From: Cardinalis cardinalis
Lineage: Eukaryota; Chordata; Aves; Passeriformes; Cardinalidae
Assembly: GCA_014549065.1 (NCBI GenBank)
Contig: JACDOX010000001.1
Coordinates: 3,381,035-3,445,034 of the forward strand
Reading direction: 5' to 3'
Length of the DNA stretch: 64,000 bases
The position numbers and the translations under genes are program-made. The first letter of the stretch is position 1, and each line of letters opens with the position of its first letter. Shown here piece after piece: positions 13,501 through 26,860 of the stretch. Under the pieces are notes generated by a model. That model saw only the letters and a list, made by a program, of their open reading frames with translations, had not been told where the DNA came from and made no database searches.

Positions 13501-16500
13501 TTCAAGAAGAATGATGGAGGGAAATATAGAAAGCAGTCAATAGCCCATTCTGCGCTGTACGGACCTGACAGGAATTTCACAGTCTCTTGGTTTTTCAGCC
13601 CACTCATGTGCATTCATCAGAAACCAGTCACATCTGGCTGCCAGGATGGGGGGTTAATTTTCTCTAAATGCCTCAGCAGTTTTGTTCTAGNTGAGGCAAA
13701 CTCTGTGACTGCAAAGCTGATGAGTAAAATATTTCTACTTCACCCAGTTTAACTCAAAACCGATAGCCTCAGGACATATTGAACCTTTCTTAAAAAAATA
13801 ATCTTTTGAAGCTTTTTGCAATGGCACATCAGGTCAGGCCAAAGTTTAAAATACAAGTTTAAGACTTTGATGGACAGAAGGACTTTTTTTTTTCCTGTGT
13901 AAAGCTTATCATAGCTTGGCAATGTGTGCTTTAGTGCATGACAAAACTAAAGAGAATTAACTTAGCCATCAACTGCTCAGGGAGAACAATAACAGGAAAG
14001 AAATTTCCATATAGAAGTTCCTATTAATCTACCGAGCTATAACCACATGACATGAAAGCATCTAACAGTATTAAATTGCNCCAAATGCGGTGGCTGAGAG
14101 TGACACTACTTAAAAAAAAGGATTTTATATCAACATAAAGCAAAGAGAACACTTATCCTAGGAATTACATTTGGTGCAAAGGATCCTAAGTGAACTGATT
14201 CCAAGTGGGAGTACTTACCTGAAGGCTTTCACCTTTGGTTAACAGTAGTGATTGTTACAATCCACACTTCAGACTAGAATCAGTTTTTCCTTTAACTACA
14301 AGTATTTGGAACACGTAAATATTGTGTGCCAGTTCTCAGTCTAGAACAAAAATGTTTTAAACAGATCTGAAAATCTACCAACAGAGAACGGTTTTGAAAA
14401 CAGCTATGGGTTTTGGCAAATTCTACAAATGCTGCTGCATACTATAAACTAGCTGTAATTTAGAAAATGGACATATAAACCACATAATTCATTGCTTAGT
14501 GGAAATACACGGGTTTGTGTTTCATCAAGTTAATTATTTCGATAAATTCCATAGCTATTGTTATCATGAAGCCTTCAAGAGTATGCCTGTCAACCAGATT
14601 AACACAATGGATTGTACCATTCCTTTGGAAATATTACATTTCATTAAGGTCAATGCCACAGGTCAATAATTGGATCAGTTATAAAGAAGCTTTTACATTA
14701 TAAGATATGACTGCTCTTTAGGAGCAAGCGTGGCATACCAGGTGAAAAATACACTTTTTCAAAAGAATGTAGATTATAGTAATAGCAAGTGAGCTATTAC
14801 AGCCTAGAGAGTAATTAATGCACATTTTCNAAATTAATGGCCTGATTTTTGGAGATACCAGGTTTCCATAAGTCCCATTAGATTTCATGGAAGCTCTGAG
14901 TATGCTGCATCTTTCTAAATGAGGCTGTAAAATATTAAGGAAGATCCTTGTACATAATATTTTGTGTTCTGCCTGTGTATTTTAAAAATAACATGAGGGA
15001 AGGTAAACAAACTCAATGGAAAAATAGAAAAAAACCAAAAAACCCAACCTGAATCACACCAAAACCTGAACCCAAATAGTACATTTTCCAGTTTGAAGAA
15101 CCTTTTCTAAGTAATGGAGCTTTTCCCATCTATTTTAAAAATTATTTTGTTTTCCGAAATCTGTCTCTTCCACCTGTCTGCTGTTACTTTAACTATTTTG
15201 AAATCTCACTTTTTCTGTTACCACTCTGAAGTCTGAAAAAGAATGCAAGTGAGAGAGGGGCAAAACATAAGAACTTAGGACATATTAATAAAACAACCTG
15301 CTTTGGGCCTGGAGAAAGAAATTAAGTAGAAAACTAGTTTTGGATTATCAAAATCCTGACTTTNTACAAAGTTAAAATAATTGCAAGATATATTGTGTTG
15401 CTATATGATAAGGAAAATGGTGGTTGGGGGAGCATATGAAAGGATTTGAGAGCAAAAAGTGAAAGGNATTGGTGGTTATCAAGTTTGGTGGCTCTCCAAT
15501 TTTTTGTCTTGAGAAAATTAAAAGACATTTATAAGTTTTGACGTTTAACTATATGAAAATTGCNATATTTATTGACAAACTGACAGTTTATAATGGCTGT
15601 TGTCCAGTAAAACCTTTGCNAGTGTTTCTCATTCCAAAATTACAAGTCCATAATAAATGATGCCATTATGTATCACATTTTGAAATGCATCTCATATTTC
15701 AAAAATATTTTATTGCGTTTAACATAATAGAGCCAACCCCAAATCTTTATTACTTTACAATATTAATTGCAACATAAATAACATTTATGCATGTGGTCAG
15801 AAACATGGGTTTGTGAGAAAGTAACAACTTGATCACATAACNTTGCCTGCAAACTTAGAATAAATTTATGAACTCACTAACCTAGGCAGGGCCAAGTGAA
15901 TTCCTGAGTCAACAGCAGAGCTTTAGCTGAGAAGTGATTAAAAAAATTAAAATCTCAAGTAACTTTGCTAAAGAGCACTTCTAACCCAAAAGCAGATTTC
16001 ATGGGCTTTGTCATGATCTCCCTGTCCCTACAGGCACCAGCACTGTTCTGGCAGATGCTGTTCTTGCTCATGTAACAGACAAAGAATTATTAGCTTTTCC
16101 TGATCTTTTTTATCTTTTGTCAGATATAGGGACTTAAAAAAGCATGGCATGCATGAGTTGAATACATGGCATTGTTGCTTGCTCCTTTGTTTTTCCATGC
16201 TGTTTCTTGGTATTCTGAGCTCATTGAGGCAAATGCTGGCAGAGGAGGTAACAATATCCATGTCCAGTGGCCAAGGTGTAGGAATAGGTACAGTAGCCAA
16301 AAATTTATGTGAAATTCACTTTGGTTTTCATATTTGCTTTGCTGTGAGAGCAGGGCTGAAGGGAAAAGGTAATAGAAAGACAAGCCAGCTCCAGATTTTG
16401 GGGATTCAAAAGGAAAGGAAAGCCCAGAATTCCTGTTTCTGTTATTCTTGAATCTGCCATGGCTGCAGCTGATACAGGCGGACAGAAGGATGATTTTTGC

Positions 16501-18983
16501 AGCAAGCAGTCTTCTCCTAGTGCTCATCCTGAAAACAAGGAAACAGTGATCCAATGGCTTCGCTGGAGTGACACCTTTGGGAGCTGCTGGGGAGGGCAGC
16601 ATGTAAATGACCTCAAGGAGTTGCCCTTACCATCCTTCTGCTTTGGGGCTTCACTCTCATTCCTCCGGTGTTGTGGTTCCCCTCTGTGACTCACAGCAGA
16701 GGGCACNATATGACTCCATAATTACTTGATTCCTTTTTTACACCTGGCACTAATATAATCTATAATATCAGCATAAATTTGGGAGAAGGATGACTGAACT
16801 ACCTGATAATTACTGTCCTACTAGAGAGGAACCTTATGATTCTGGGTACCTTAATCTGTTCTCACCTTTAACTTCTGTGTTATAATAAATCTAGATACTT
16901 CGTTTAATCCATACTTGACTTGCAGTAATACGAATGAAATCAAGCTAATATTTTAGCCTGTAATTTCTTATTTAAAGGAATCAAAATGGATTAAGAGGTA
17001 CATTATACTATTTGAAGCTCAGGCCTATTAAAACCTAATTCATTCATTCAGTGGCTTTGTTTCTAGGTCCTTGTTTATTAATGTTACCACTATGTTTGGA
17101 TTCNCTATATGGCAAACAACAGTTAAACTGAAAAAAAATCCCAAGTAGAAAGAAGTAACTGCATCTTATTTAGACCAGAACATTTTTTAATTTTGTTGTC
17201 TGGTGGTTCACAGGAATCCAAAATTTTCACCTGCTTGTCTTTTATTACAGTCTAGCTGCATAGCACTAAAACAACACTGATTGTAGAGATATTTGACAGT
17301 GAACCCAAAGCTAGGGGTTTCCACTTGTTTAAACACCAAATGGCACATGTCCCTATTAAGAACACAAAGTGAACAGCACCTGGACCCCAGTCATGATGCT
17401 TTTTCTCAGTCAATAACATACTATTTTGGCTGCTTCAATTACCAGTTCTGGACAGTGATGGCATGCTAATATCACATTGGGTTATGATTACAAACCTATT
17501 TCTCCTCTGAGCTGTTTTTAAATAGTGAGATTCAGATGATCTGAATACAGGTGTTTCTCTTTTACCCCTGAGAATTCATAGANAAAACTCTCTATAAATA
17601 AAATGTTATTTTATTTCACAAAATTATTCATAATATAAATGTATTCTGCATTTAGAATACCTACTTACATATAAGGTGTCTGATCCATTCAAATGGCCAG
17701 ATTCTCTGTCATACAGAAAATAGTAGATAATAATATAGGCAAATATTCTCAAAAAGTAAAAGCTTGTCTCAAAAGAAAATTCTGCTCCAGTTTTGCCAAA
17801 CTTTATACATTTGATCTAAAAATGTGCATGGCAGGTGTTTGCCTCAGGCGGAGTTTGTTTGGATAGCCCAAGCAGTTTGNTTTTTTTTGTTTTCAGGAAT
17901 TCCAGGCAAAATACTTGTTGTGCTTCTGTTACCAAATTATACTGGTATTTCCTTTACTAGGTGCAGTTTGGAAAAGGGACTCACATTTTACAGGGGACAG
18001 AATTCTCCTGGGTGATATGACTTTTTCATTAATATATTCTGGTAAAAACTGTAAGTCTTTGGAGAACTATTGTCTGCATACAGTCACGAACAGATGTTTT
18101 CCATTTTTATCATTTTTAATAACATATTGTCCTCTGTGAGCATTCTTGACCTTCTCAGTGGTCCTACAGTTGTTCAGATTATGTACAAATATTGCTAAGC
18201 AAGTAAGAATGCTTATTGCTTTGTAACTGTGCCCTGTACATAAACCATCTTCACAAAGTGGTTTATCANACATTGTTGTATAGGTCAGAAACATAACACT
18301 GAAACTTGATTGTTGTCTTTAATTAGATCGTTATTTTTGTCTTGGATGAAATTCATTACTGACAGCAATGTGCCTATCTGTGTACCAGCACAATACNATT
18401 GGTGCTCAGAAAACCTGGAAAAACAAGTCTTTGCAAAAACTGGATGGTTTCTTTGGATCAAACTGTGAAGCCTNTGCTAAGGATGCCAATTTGTGATTAA
18501 GAAATCCAACTGTTACTCAAAATTGGTGTAATTCTAACCTCNGTAGTTTAATCTAGGTTTTCCATAGCTATGATTGAATGCAATATCAAACAAGGAGATC
18601 CAAACCTAGACTGTAAGATGGAATATCCTTTCCCAGTGCAATAATATTTTACTAGACNAAAAACTGGTTATGTGGGTTTTTTTCAAGTACTAACTGAAAT
18701 TTCCTTTTCCTTTCCTGAAATTTCTTTCAGAAACATCCTGAAAAGTAGGAACCAAACTCAGCTACATGGCTCAAGGAACGGGAATTTCTCTGATTAGAGA
18801 GACTTTGAGACATAACTGTGATGAAAACTGGATGATGCCAGACTGAAAATGTATCCAAGCAAATGCAAATCGAAACATTTAAAAGAACAAGTAGCTGAAA
18901 ATTATGCAGTTACAATAGATATATAGAGCTTCTTACCAAGTGATTAAAACCATTNGTGGGTATTAAAATGAAGAAATGGACTA
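13501..18983. other. Non-coding stretch
   Basis: AT-rich with no supported gene. The segment 16.0-16.7 kb is less AT-rich and has overlapping open frames on both strands, including an 160-codon minus frame (16120-16602). None has family resemblance or splice signals that would favour coding. Confidence 0.5.
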
Positions 18984-19278
18984 AGCATCAACAAGAATGG
19001 AAAAATACACATAGCTGAGGCAGATGAGAGAATCAGATGGGCAGATCACTTCCAAGAAGTCTCACCAAGCTCAACCCCACAGCCTATACAATATTTTGAT
19101 GAAATACTNTGAACTTAAACCATTTAACATTAAAAATAACCAACTGAGATGTCAGCAATAAACACAGCAATCCAGGAGCTAAAAAATGTCAAAGCAGAGA
19201 GCAAAGGTCATTATCACAGAGAATAACATTATCCAGTAGAATATATGCAGGATACAATATTTAAATTCATAGGTTCAT
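18984..19278 (+). mobile_element. Relic of a non-LTR retrotransposon ORF2 (linker to start of reverse transcriptase)
   Basis: One plus-strand frame, interrupted by stops, gives two recognisable stretches. The first (18984-19109) reads INKNGKIHIAEADERI then RWADHFQEV and a Pro-rich part PSSTPQPIQ. The second, 13 codons later in the same frame (19149-19227), reads INTAIQELKNVKAESKGHYH. This matches the order seen in LINE ORF2 proteins of RTE-like and related clades: a D/KNG turn, an E-x-x-E-R-x-RWxEHFxE(L/V)L motif, then a spacer and the first RT block of the I-x-x-AI-x-x-LK-x-GKAxGxDxI type. Several in-frame stops (19110 onwards) and lost glycines show it is dead. Ends, family and age cannot be fixed by eye. 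It is not the CR1 3' tail that marks most avian LINE copies. Family assignment is from memory of motif patterns, not from a search. Confidence 0.5.
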
Positions 19279-22145
19279 TCTGAAAAAAAAGGTAAATTTT
19301 TCCTGTTTCTCCTGCAAGAGAAATTATTTTCAAAGCAATATTATATGGGATGTGAGGTGGCATTGGGCAGAAATCTTAGTAAACAATAGGCTNGATTTAG
19401 CTGAGGTGAATACCACTGAACCAGAGGTAGTTATGGCAAGTACCACCATAAAAGTACATCATTAGTTCTCAAAAACACTTGGAAAGCTCATGAACATGTG
19501 CAGTCCTATACCGAGCATGAAACCAGGTTTACTCTTTGAAGAAGACATAGAATGGAAGATAATATCAAGGCTCCTGGATATAGCCCTGCAGAAATGTATT
19601 NTGATCATATCTCTGCCACACTGTACCCCTGTCATGTCAGCTAAATAATTTAAACTCAGCTTTCCAGAGATAGATGGGAATTTTATCCTGGTTTTTGTTG
19701 TTGTTGATTCTGGGAATTCAATTTAAATATTTAATTTTTAGATATAATTGGGAATGGCAGGTTCAACAGAAAGTNGCAGGGAGATTTGGAATCATGGCNT
19801 GCCAATGAAAAAGTTGTGTTGCTGACATTAATTTTTNCAGGCATAGANTTTTAGGCCACTGANTGCTATGTTAAGCAGCTAAACCCANAGTTATTTTATG
19901 GTATGGACAATACAGAAAACTAGGAGTATTTTGCTGAGTTGTTTTATTAAAACACAACTCTGTTTTACNTGCAGTGACTCTAACCCTTTTAATTCTACTC
20001 CTGATTGACATTGATATAACTGACCTTCTGGATTATACAAAACATCATTCTGTAATTCTGCAGCAGTCCCTCTTGAGACATCAGTTTCTTGCAAAATGTA
20101 GCAGACCAAAATGCAGCTAACAGAACAAGCACTAACAACTACTCACTGCTCTCAGTAGTAGCCTACCATGGTTTTCCGATCTAAACAAATTAGTGTTACG
20201 TGTTGAACAGAGACTAATAAGTCACTTCTAAATCTACACGTTCTCTATTTCCTATGGTGCTAATCTGATATCAGAGGATCCAATGTGTGTGTCATATTCA
20301 TTCAACAGTGCACTGTGAATGCTAAATTCTATGTAAATGACATAAGCCTTATCAGTTCCATTCATTGTTACAACTCAAACAACGGCAATTACAACAACTC
20401 TACAGGTTTTGGCACTGTAAGAATGGCAGCTTTATTAGCAAAATCCAGTTAATATTTATCTTTTTATACTATTCCACTACCAAGTTACACCTGTGCAGTA
20501 TACAAAGCTCCTAGGTAATGAGNTATTTCTTTATTGTCAAATCTGCTCCACAGACTGCTGGTAAAGATTACATAGTTCATTTCAATAAAGCTCTTTTGTC
20601 AACAGGCCGGATATACTTTTAAAATGAGTGAAAGCCTCATGAAAAAAGCAAATCTCAGCTGATGTGCAAGTATACATGAAAAGATGCATGTGTTTTTTTC
20701 ACCTTATTCCCGCTGTTAATGCTTTAGTAAGCAGATTAGCAGTATTACATTTTAAAAAAGGAGAATTGTATTTCAAGATCCACTGAAAAACAAACTAAGA
20801 AAAGTCTGAAAAATAAGAGTCCAATCTTCTACTAAAAATATTGGTGAATGCAGAAAAAATATTGACTAATGGAGGAAGAAGAAAATGAAAGAGTAGTGGT
20901 GTGATCTTTGATTGCTGTTGAGAAAAATGAAGAAATTAACCAATAGAGTAAGATCAGGGTTTCTTTGTGTTTATTGTGGCTGCTACTGAAATATCAATAT
21001 GGAGATTGAAAGTGGGCTTTCTATGTGAGATTCCCAAAAATTTAACCCAGAGTTTGGTACTGAGTAGATATAGAATATGTGTGATATTATTCTTTCCTCA
21101 AAGATTTCCCTTCTTGCCAGCTTTTACTGCTAGAGAAGGAAAATATATCCATACTTGTCATCTCTTTATATCATTTAGTAACACTTAGAACCAAATACTC
21201 AAATATTACTCAATTATACTCAAATAATCAATTATTTCATCCCCAGAAGTCTGAAGCAATGAATGGAAACATCTTGAAAAGGTTCAGATAATTGCACTTA
21301 CTCCAAACCAAAGGTTTTATCAGTTAGAAGTCTTTAATTTTTTTTCTTGCCTCCTAAACTCTGATCTGCAGAAGCCTACAACTTTTTCCAACTTTTGTTT
21401 GGTATTTGCACAAAGCCATTGGAGGAAGTGTCAAAACACCACAAGTAAAGAAGATTGTTCCAAAGAAATTTCTGACCCTGTCATTAGCTCCTTCTATTAA
21501 AACAGCCATAATCCCTAGTCATTCCTTTTACCAACTCTGCTGCTTACTCTGCAGAAACTGCACAATAAAATACCATCTTTCATCCTCTGTCCCCTCCTAA
21601 AGGATTTTTGGAGTATAATTGTTAACATATTTTTCAAAAAGTAAACTAGGGCTCTTTCGGCATGTAGTGTTGTTGACAATTTTTTTTTCATGAACTTATA
21701 ATTTTAAAACTAAAAATAATAAACAAACTTCAATAAGAATAGGTTACACTACTTCCCCAACCTATTTAATGGTGAGGTCTAAGGCTGGTTCCATTTTTGT
21801 AAAGAGTGAATTTTTGCTTCCTTTCCTACCTTTTAAACACACTAAGATTAATTATCAAAATGACCTTCATTTGTATATCTAGAAGAATAGAGAGAGNGCA
21901 CCCTGCCTGTATTGACTAAGGCACATCAAATATTATGATGATGAACATTTAGATTCAGCTGTTGCCTCAAATTCATATAAAGTGAATTGCATTCCTGATC
22001 ACTGCAGAAGAGTAAAATGTAATTCAAAGAACNCATTTTATCTTTTTCTAGGTAACACATACATTTATTAATTATCCCTTATAACTTCATGAAAATTCAA
22101 GGATCATAAATCAAGCCCATCTTGTGCCCTGGCCAGAAGTGAGCC
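19279..22145. other. Non-coding stretch, N-dense near 19.77-19.97 kb
   Basis: No supported gene. Between about 19775 and 19970 there are seven N bases in 200 bp, denser than the background. That could mean a multi-copy sequence or a locally polymorphic patch. The 3' remainder of the LINE relic may extend into the first few hundred bases but is not readable. Confidence 0.5.
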
Positions 22146-22809
22146 TGTTGTCACCACAGCTTGTACTTCCNTTCCATTTCTGTTTCTGGGCCCTTGGCAC
22201 CTGGCAGTGGCGTGAGTCACCAACCTATCCCTAGGTTTTGTGCTGCAGCACCATGCATTGCAATAATCCAGATCATACAGTGGACCACTCTGCAGCTGCA
22301 CATGTCCCTGGATGCTTGGCTGAATTCCCACCAGCATCCCTTTATCCATGACAGGAAATCAACTTCTGGTTAACCAATTCAAGAATGACACAGCCTTTGT
22401 CATTCCCANGTATGTTTGCACAATTCACCATCCAGCCAGCAAAAGCAGCCCAGGGGCTGGGGATTCTGTAGGGCCACCTTGAGCACAGAGAGGGACGTGT
22501 GCTTCCTGCAAGGCAATGAATCAATCAGGAGAACAGCTGGCCAATTAAGATGTGCCTAGCTTCTTGCCAGATTGTTACCTTTGTGCTGATGGCTGACTGC
22601 ATCTTAGAGATGCGCATTGTTTCTCACCCCCTGGGGCTGCTTTGGTATTGTTAAATAAACAGAGCCAGGAGCCACTCTGTGGCAGTAAGGCTGAGAGGTG
22701 CAGGCAGGCTTTGCCGACNCTGTGTAGTCCACANCCACTTCTCAGCCTTGTGTGATGANCTCACTGCCCTGAGACACACACAGTATTTTAGGGGGCAGAG
22801 GGGCTAACA
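22146..22809 (+). mobile_element. Possible solo LTR (endogenous-retrovirus-like), boundaries uncertain
   Basis: A GC-richer block stands out from its flanks. It contains an AATAAA at 22654-22659 in the context TTGTTAAATAAACAGAGCC, resembling the R-region polyadenylation signal of a retroviral LTR, followed by a U5-like segment. Possible ends are TGTTGTCACC at 22146 and GGGGCTAACA at 22800-22809, which form a weak TG...CA pair with partly complementary termini. No matching target-site duplication is seen at these ends, so they may be wrong or diverged. An old unrelated repeat remains possible. Confidence 0.35.
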
Positions 22810-24660
22810 TCTGAATAACTGAATTAATGTAAACTTTGAGCTTCAGCTTATGGAGATGAAACCTAGACTAAGCATTGCATACCCTGGGACTAGGCAAGGT
22901 CTCCTGGGATAGTGGTGGAGTACCATATGGTGTTCAGGGGACTAAAACTGGTGCTGCCCTGCTGGCATTCTCTGCTTGAAGCAGAGCCTGATGCACACTG
23001 CCCCTCACATTGTGTTAGTCTTTCTCTCAGAAAGTGCTGACTAGNACAAGTGAAAACAGCACCACATGGTACCCAAAATATGCATGGAGTGCTAGGGACC
23101 AGGTCAAGCTAGATCCCTAATGCCCTTTAATTTTGAACACTAGGTATAGTCTTCACAGCCAAGTGTATACTGAATACTTTTTGCATTGTCTTGGAAGAGC
23201 CAGATAAACATAAACTCTTCATAAACAATAAGCATTGAATTCATAAATTAAATGAATTAATGGGCAGGAAGGGATCAGGAAGGGATTGTGAAGGCTGAAG
23301 GGGGTCNAACTTGAACAAGAAGGAAAATGTCTAACAGTGGGTCAGGTTAGGACCNATGCTGTGATGGAAAAAGAGGTATCTTAAGAGTCATAAACTGAAG
23401 TCTTTAAGTGATCAACTAACTTGAATTTGACACCCTTTGTCTAACCAAACACNCTTTTTCTTATCTAGAATCAGCGATCAGATTTCATAAATCTTATGAA
23501 ATTCTTCATCCTAGCCACCCCCTTCCTGACTTTAAGTCTAGCTCTAATTTACGTCTTTAGGATAAACAGCTGTTTTCCTTCTTGCTCAATTCAGAGGTAA
23601 ATATAAAGTGACAGAATGTCTTCTTGCTTACTAAACATAAGAATCTTTTGAGATTTNCAAAGACTCAGATTCCAATACCCACAACATCTACCCATCATCT
23701 TCTTGGTACAGTCATTTATTGCATGTGATTCTTGGTTGTATTCTCACAGAGACCTCTAAAGAGTTACTTAATTCCCTGATCTGAGAACATAGCACTCAGA
23801 CAGGCAGTCTTGTATTTTCCACACCCCNATTATCTGCCTGTCCTCAGAAAGGATAGGTATTGTATTGAAAAAATTAATATTACAGGGAAGGCAAAAATTA
23901 AAATGGTGTTCATAGAATATAGTTTACAATTAGTTAGATACTTAGCTTCAGTGTTTCATAATATGCATTCTATTAACTAGCCATCAAGATAATTGGAATA
24001 AAACATTTGCCAGAACCCTTTGTNCTCAGAAGGGCTTAAGCATTCAGCCACATTTCTGCAGGAAGCACAACGTGAGCAGAAGGAAAACGCTAAATGAATT
24101 CATACACTGTCAGTAATTAAATCCCTCACTCACTACTCTAAGCCATTCATACAAAAGGATTACATTATAAGAAATGCCACAGGTATGATACAGGTTAGGA
24201 CCTACTGTAAAGGAGAAGTTTGAATAGTATTCCAAAAACATTGTTTCATTTTACAAATCCTTCTTAAAGTTCTGAAAAAAGAAAGATGAAGAAAATTAAG
24301 AACAAGAACCAGAGGAACAAGAAATAAGAAATGTGTTTGAGAAGGCAGGAATTAGAATTCTGTACCTTGCANGTCTATTTCAATCTACAATATTCCCACC
24401 TTAATATTTCTTTAAAAACTCCAAACTTAATATGGAAAAAATACTTTTAAAAACTCTCAATNTGTGTTAAGTTTTTGAAGAGTTTGAGCAAACAAATAAA
24501 CAANAGGTTTCTTCGCTAGTGTTGTTCTACCTGCTCTTCTGAACAAAACCTTTCAGCCTTCAAANTTAGAGAGCTGAGTCAGGTAAGCAAANAGTTTGCT
24601 ATAGCATTTGCAGTTCNAATTTCAAAGCATATTCTGTGTCTCTTCTAGTGTCTGCTTGTT
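22810..24660. other. Non-coding stretch
   Basis: No gene or recognised repeat. The sequence returns to the AT-rich background after the GC-richer block on its left. Confidence 0.5.
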
Positions 24661-25392
24661 GTGTTGGGTTTCCCTAGCCAGGTTTTGGTCACAACTTTTC
24701 ATGGGGGAGACTTTTAAGAGAATCTTCCCCATGTTCAGCAGAAATGCCAGAAAAGAGAGGAGTGGGAGTATGTGAGAGGAACAGCCCTGCNTAGACCAGG
24801 GTCAGGGCAGAAGGAGGGTGAGAAGGTGCTCCAGAAGGTGAAGCTGAGATTCCCTTGCAGCCCACNGTGCAGCCCATGGTGATGCAGCTGTGTTCCTGCA
24901 GCCCATGGACATTCAGGGAGGTGCAGAGGTCCACCTGCAGCTCCTGGAGGATCACATGTCAGAGCAGGTGGGTGCCTGAGAGGAAGCTGTGAACCTGCAG
25001 GAGGCCCATGCAAACCCNTGGAGAGAGGAGCNCATGCTGGAGCAGGTTTCCTGGCAGGACTTGTGATCCTGGGGGGGACCCACACTGGAGCAGCCTGTGC
25101 CTGAATGACTGCACCNCATGGAAAAGGAGACCTGTGTTGGAGCAGTTTGTGGAAAACTGTTGTCCTTGGGATGGACTCACGCTGGAGAAGTTGATGAGGA
25201 GATGTTTCCCGTNTGAAGGGCTCCACACTGGAGCAGGGGCAGGATTCATCTCCCTGAGTAGTGAAAAACTGACCACAACTCCCATTCCCTGTCTGTGCTA
25301 CTGGTGCAGAGGAGGAGGAGGAGGTGGGAAAGGGAGGCATGGGAGGAATGTGGTTTTTCTTATTATCCTGCTCCATTCAAATGGACATGGAC
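24661..25392 (+). mobile_element. LTR-like avian interspersed repeat with internal quasi-tandem units
   Basis: The block begins GTGTTGGGTTTCCCTAGC. It carries the series CAACAGCCC/GCAGCCCATGG..., then repeated CACNCTGGAGCAG pieces, and ends near TCCTGCTCCATTCAAATGG. I recognise the style of a widespread bird LTR-type repeat whose body is built of such units; the exact family name is not certain. The motif CTGGAGCAG or a one-base variant recurs at 25037, 25085, 25137, 25182 and 25228, spaced 45-52 bp. Open frames through it (24735-25376 minus, 25008-25427 plus) follow from this GC-rich repetition and are not genes. Many differences between units, plus an apparent internal deletion near 24700-24770, suggest an old copy. 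Confidence 0.65.
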
Positions 25393-25403
25393 CATACAAG
25401 ATG

Positions 25404-25441
25404 GCTAATAATGATGTACTGTGCTAATAATGATGTGCTGT
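25404..25441. repeat. Tandem duplication, 2 x 19 bp
   Basis: GCTAATAATGATGTACTGT is followed directly by GCTAATAATGATGTGCTGT, differing at one base. It sits just beyond the LTR-like repeat and may have arisen after its insertion. Confidence 0.9.
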
Positions 25442-26860
25442 AACTAGCACTGAGTCAACTGCAACAATGTAGGTTTGAACAGGGTAGGTTTGAACATTTT
25501 TAGCCAAGGAGAGACTAATTTGTGCATTTCACTGTTTTCTCTTTATTTAGTCTTCCCATTNCTCAAAAAGTTCTTTAACATGCTTTTACTTCTTAACTTT
25601 TACTCAGGTTGAATTCTGTTGTTTCCATGTGTGCATCACATTTCCCTCACTTTTCCTCCTCAACAGCATGCAGAGTTTGGCAGCCATCAATTAGATTGTA
25701 GTGCCATTGTACATGATTTATTATATTTCATAATGATAAAGCAGCACTTGATCTTGTGGTAAGATAAGGTCTTTGTCCCTGATAAAAATTTCAATCACAG
25801 GACCATATTCTGTTTGTCACCGAAAAAAATCTATGCAAAAGCTAAATAAGTCTTAATTTCCTGATATGTTAAGAAGTTTCCAGTTACTTCACCCATTCTT
25901 AAGAGAAAAAAGCATTAGCCTTTGGCATTTCTGTTTCTTGTATGTGGCAACAGTAAGATTCACCTGCTCGTTTTTCAACTTCAGGCTATCTGNGCTATGT
26001 GGCACTTGCTGTTTCCCCTCATCTGGAGGGCCCANAGAAACACAACACATTTTCCTTCCCTTCTTCGTGCAGCCATTTACAGCACAGTGAACTCAGAACC
26101 CTCAAACAAGNGAGGTCTTGGACAGCTGCTGCATGGGGAAACAGCCAGGGCATGCACTCACAAATCTGAGCTGGATGTGTCCTTGCTCTAGAGGACAGAC
26201 AAAGCCTGANACAAGCAGAGCTCAATCTTATATCTGACACCCTGCTTTGAGGGGCAAAGAACCATAGAGTGGCATCAAGGACAATAGCCATATTTTCAAT
26301 TTATGAGAAAAGAACCCAAAAGCAACAATCTTAGTAGAATTAACAGCAATTTAATTTGCTCAGCATCTGCAATGGCCCCTAGGATTTGTCATTTTTATGC
26401 TGCAGCAAAGAAACTGCAGTAGAGTTTCCTACTCCTAGGAGGCCAGGCTCTAGCCCAGATAGATCCATGCNTCATCCCTGAGCGCCACAACAGGGAGCCT
26501 ATTAAGACTGACAAGGCTGACTGCCCTGAAATTGCAGACTTCATAAACACTGACATTCTTGGCTCCAGTGGCACAAGGGCTCAGGACCTGTGCCCCAGTT
26601 TTTTGGGCAACACCTCAGGACCTCTGGGTGTCACGCACCTGGCTCTGATGTCAGCCACCAGAGACCCTGCTGCAGAGCTGAGACCACAGCCTCTGTTTTG
26701 GGGGACCACACAGGCACAGTCATGCCGACAAGACTGACGGCAGTCTGTCTGCAGGAACTGCGCTGAGGACACAGACCCCTGACTAGCAAGACCCCAGGCA
26801 TCTCTTTCCAACTCTAAGGATAGCACTGAAAACTCAGTTTCTGTCTTTGAGAAATTAATT
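25442..26860. other. Non-coding, partly GC-richer DNA of unknown origin
   Basis: Segments at about 25.95-26.3 kb and 26.42-26.86 kb have higher GC than the background and several overlapping open frames on both strands. None of the frames has recognisable domains or clear splice boundaries. Old repeats or regulatory DNA are the simplest readings. Confidence 0.4.

Noticed and set aside
16028..16706. Overlapping frames of up to 160 codons on both strands.
   Set aside because: The frames compete with each other, resemble no family and have no supporting splice sites.
17967..17996. TTTGGAAAAGGGACT encodes FGKGT, like a T-cell receptor or immunoglobulin J segment.
   Set aside because: No recombination signal (heptamer/nonamer) lies at the proper distance upstream and no GT donor follows the J-like part. 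It is a chance match.
24735..25427. 213-codon minus and 139-codon plus open frames.
   Set aside because: They lie inside the LTR-like repeat with quasi-tandem units, contain several N bases and show no protein family features.
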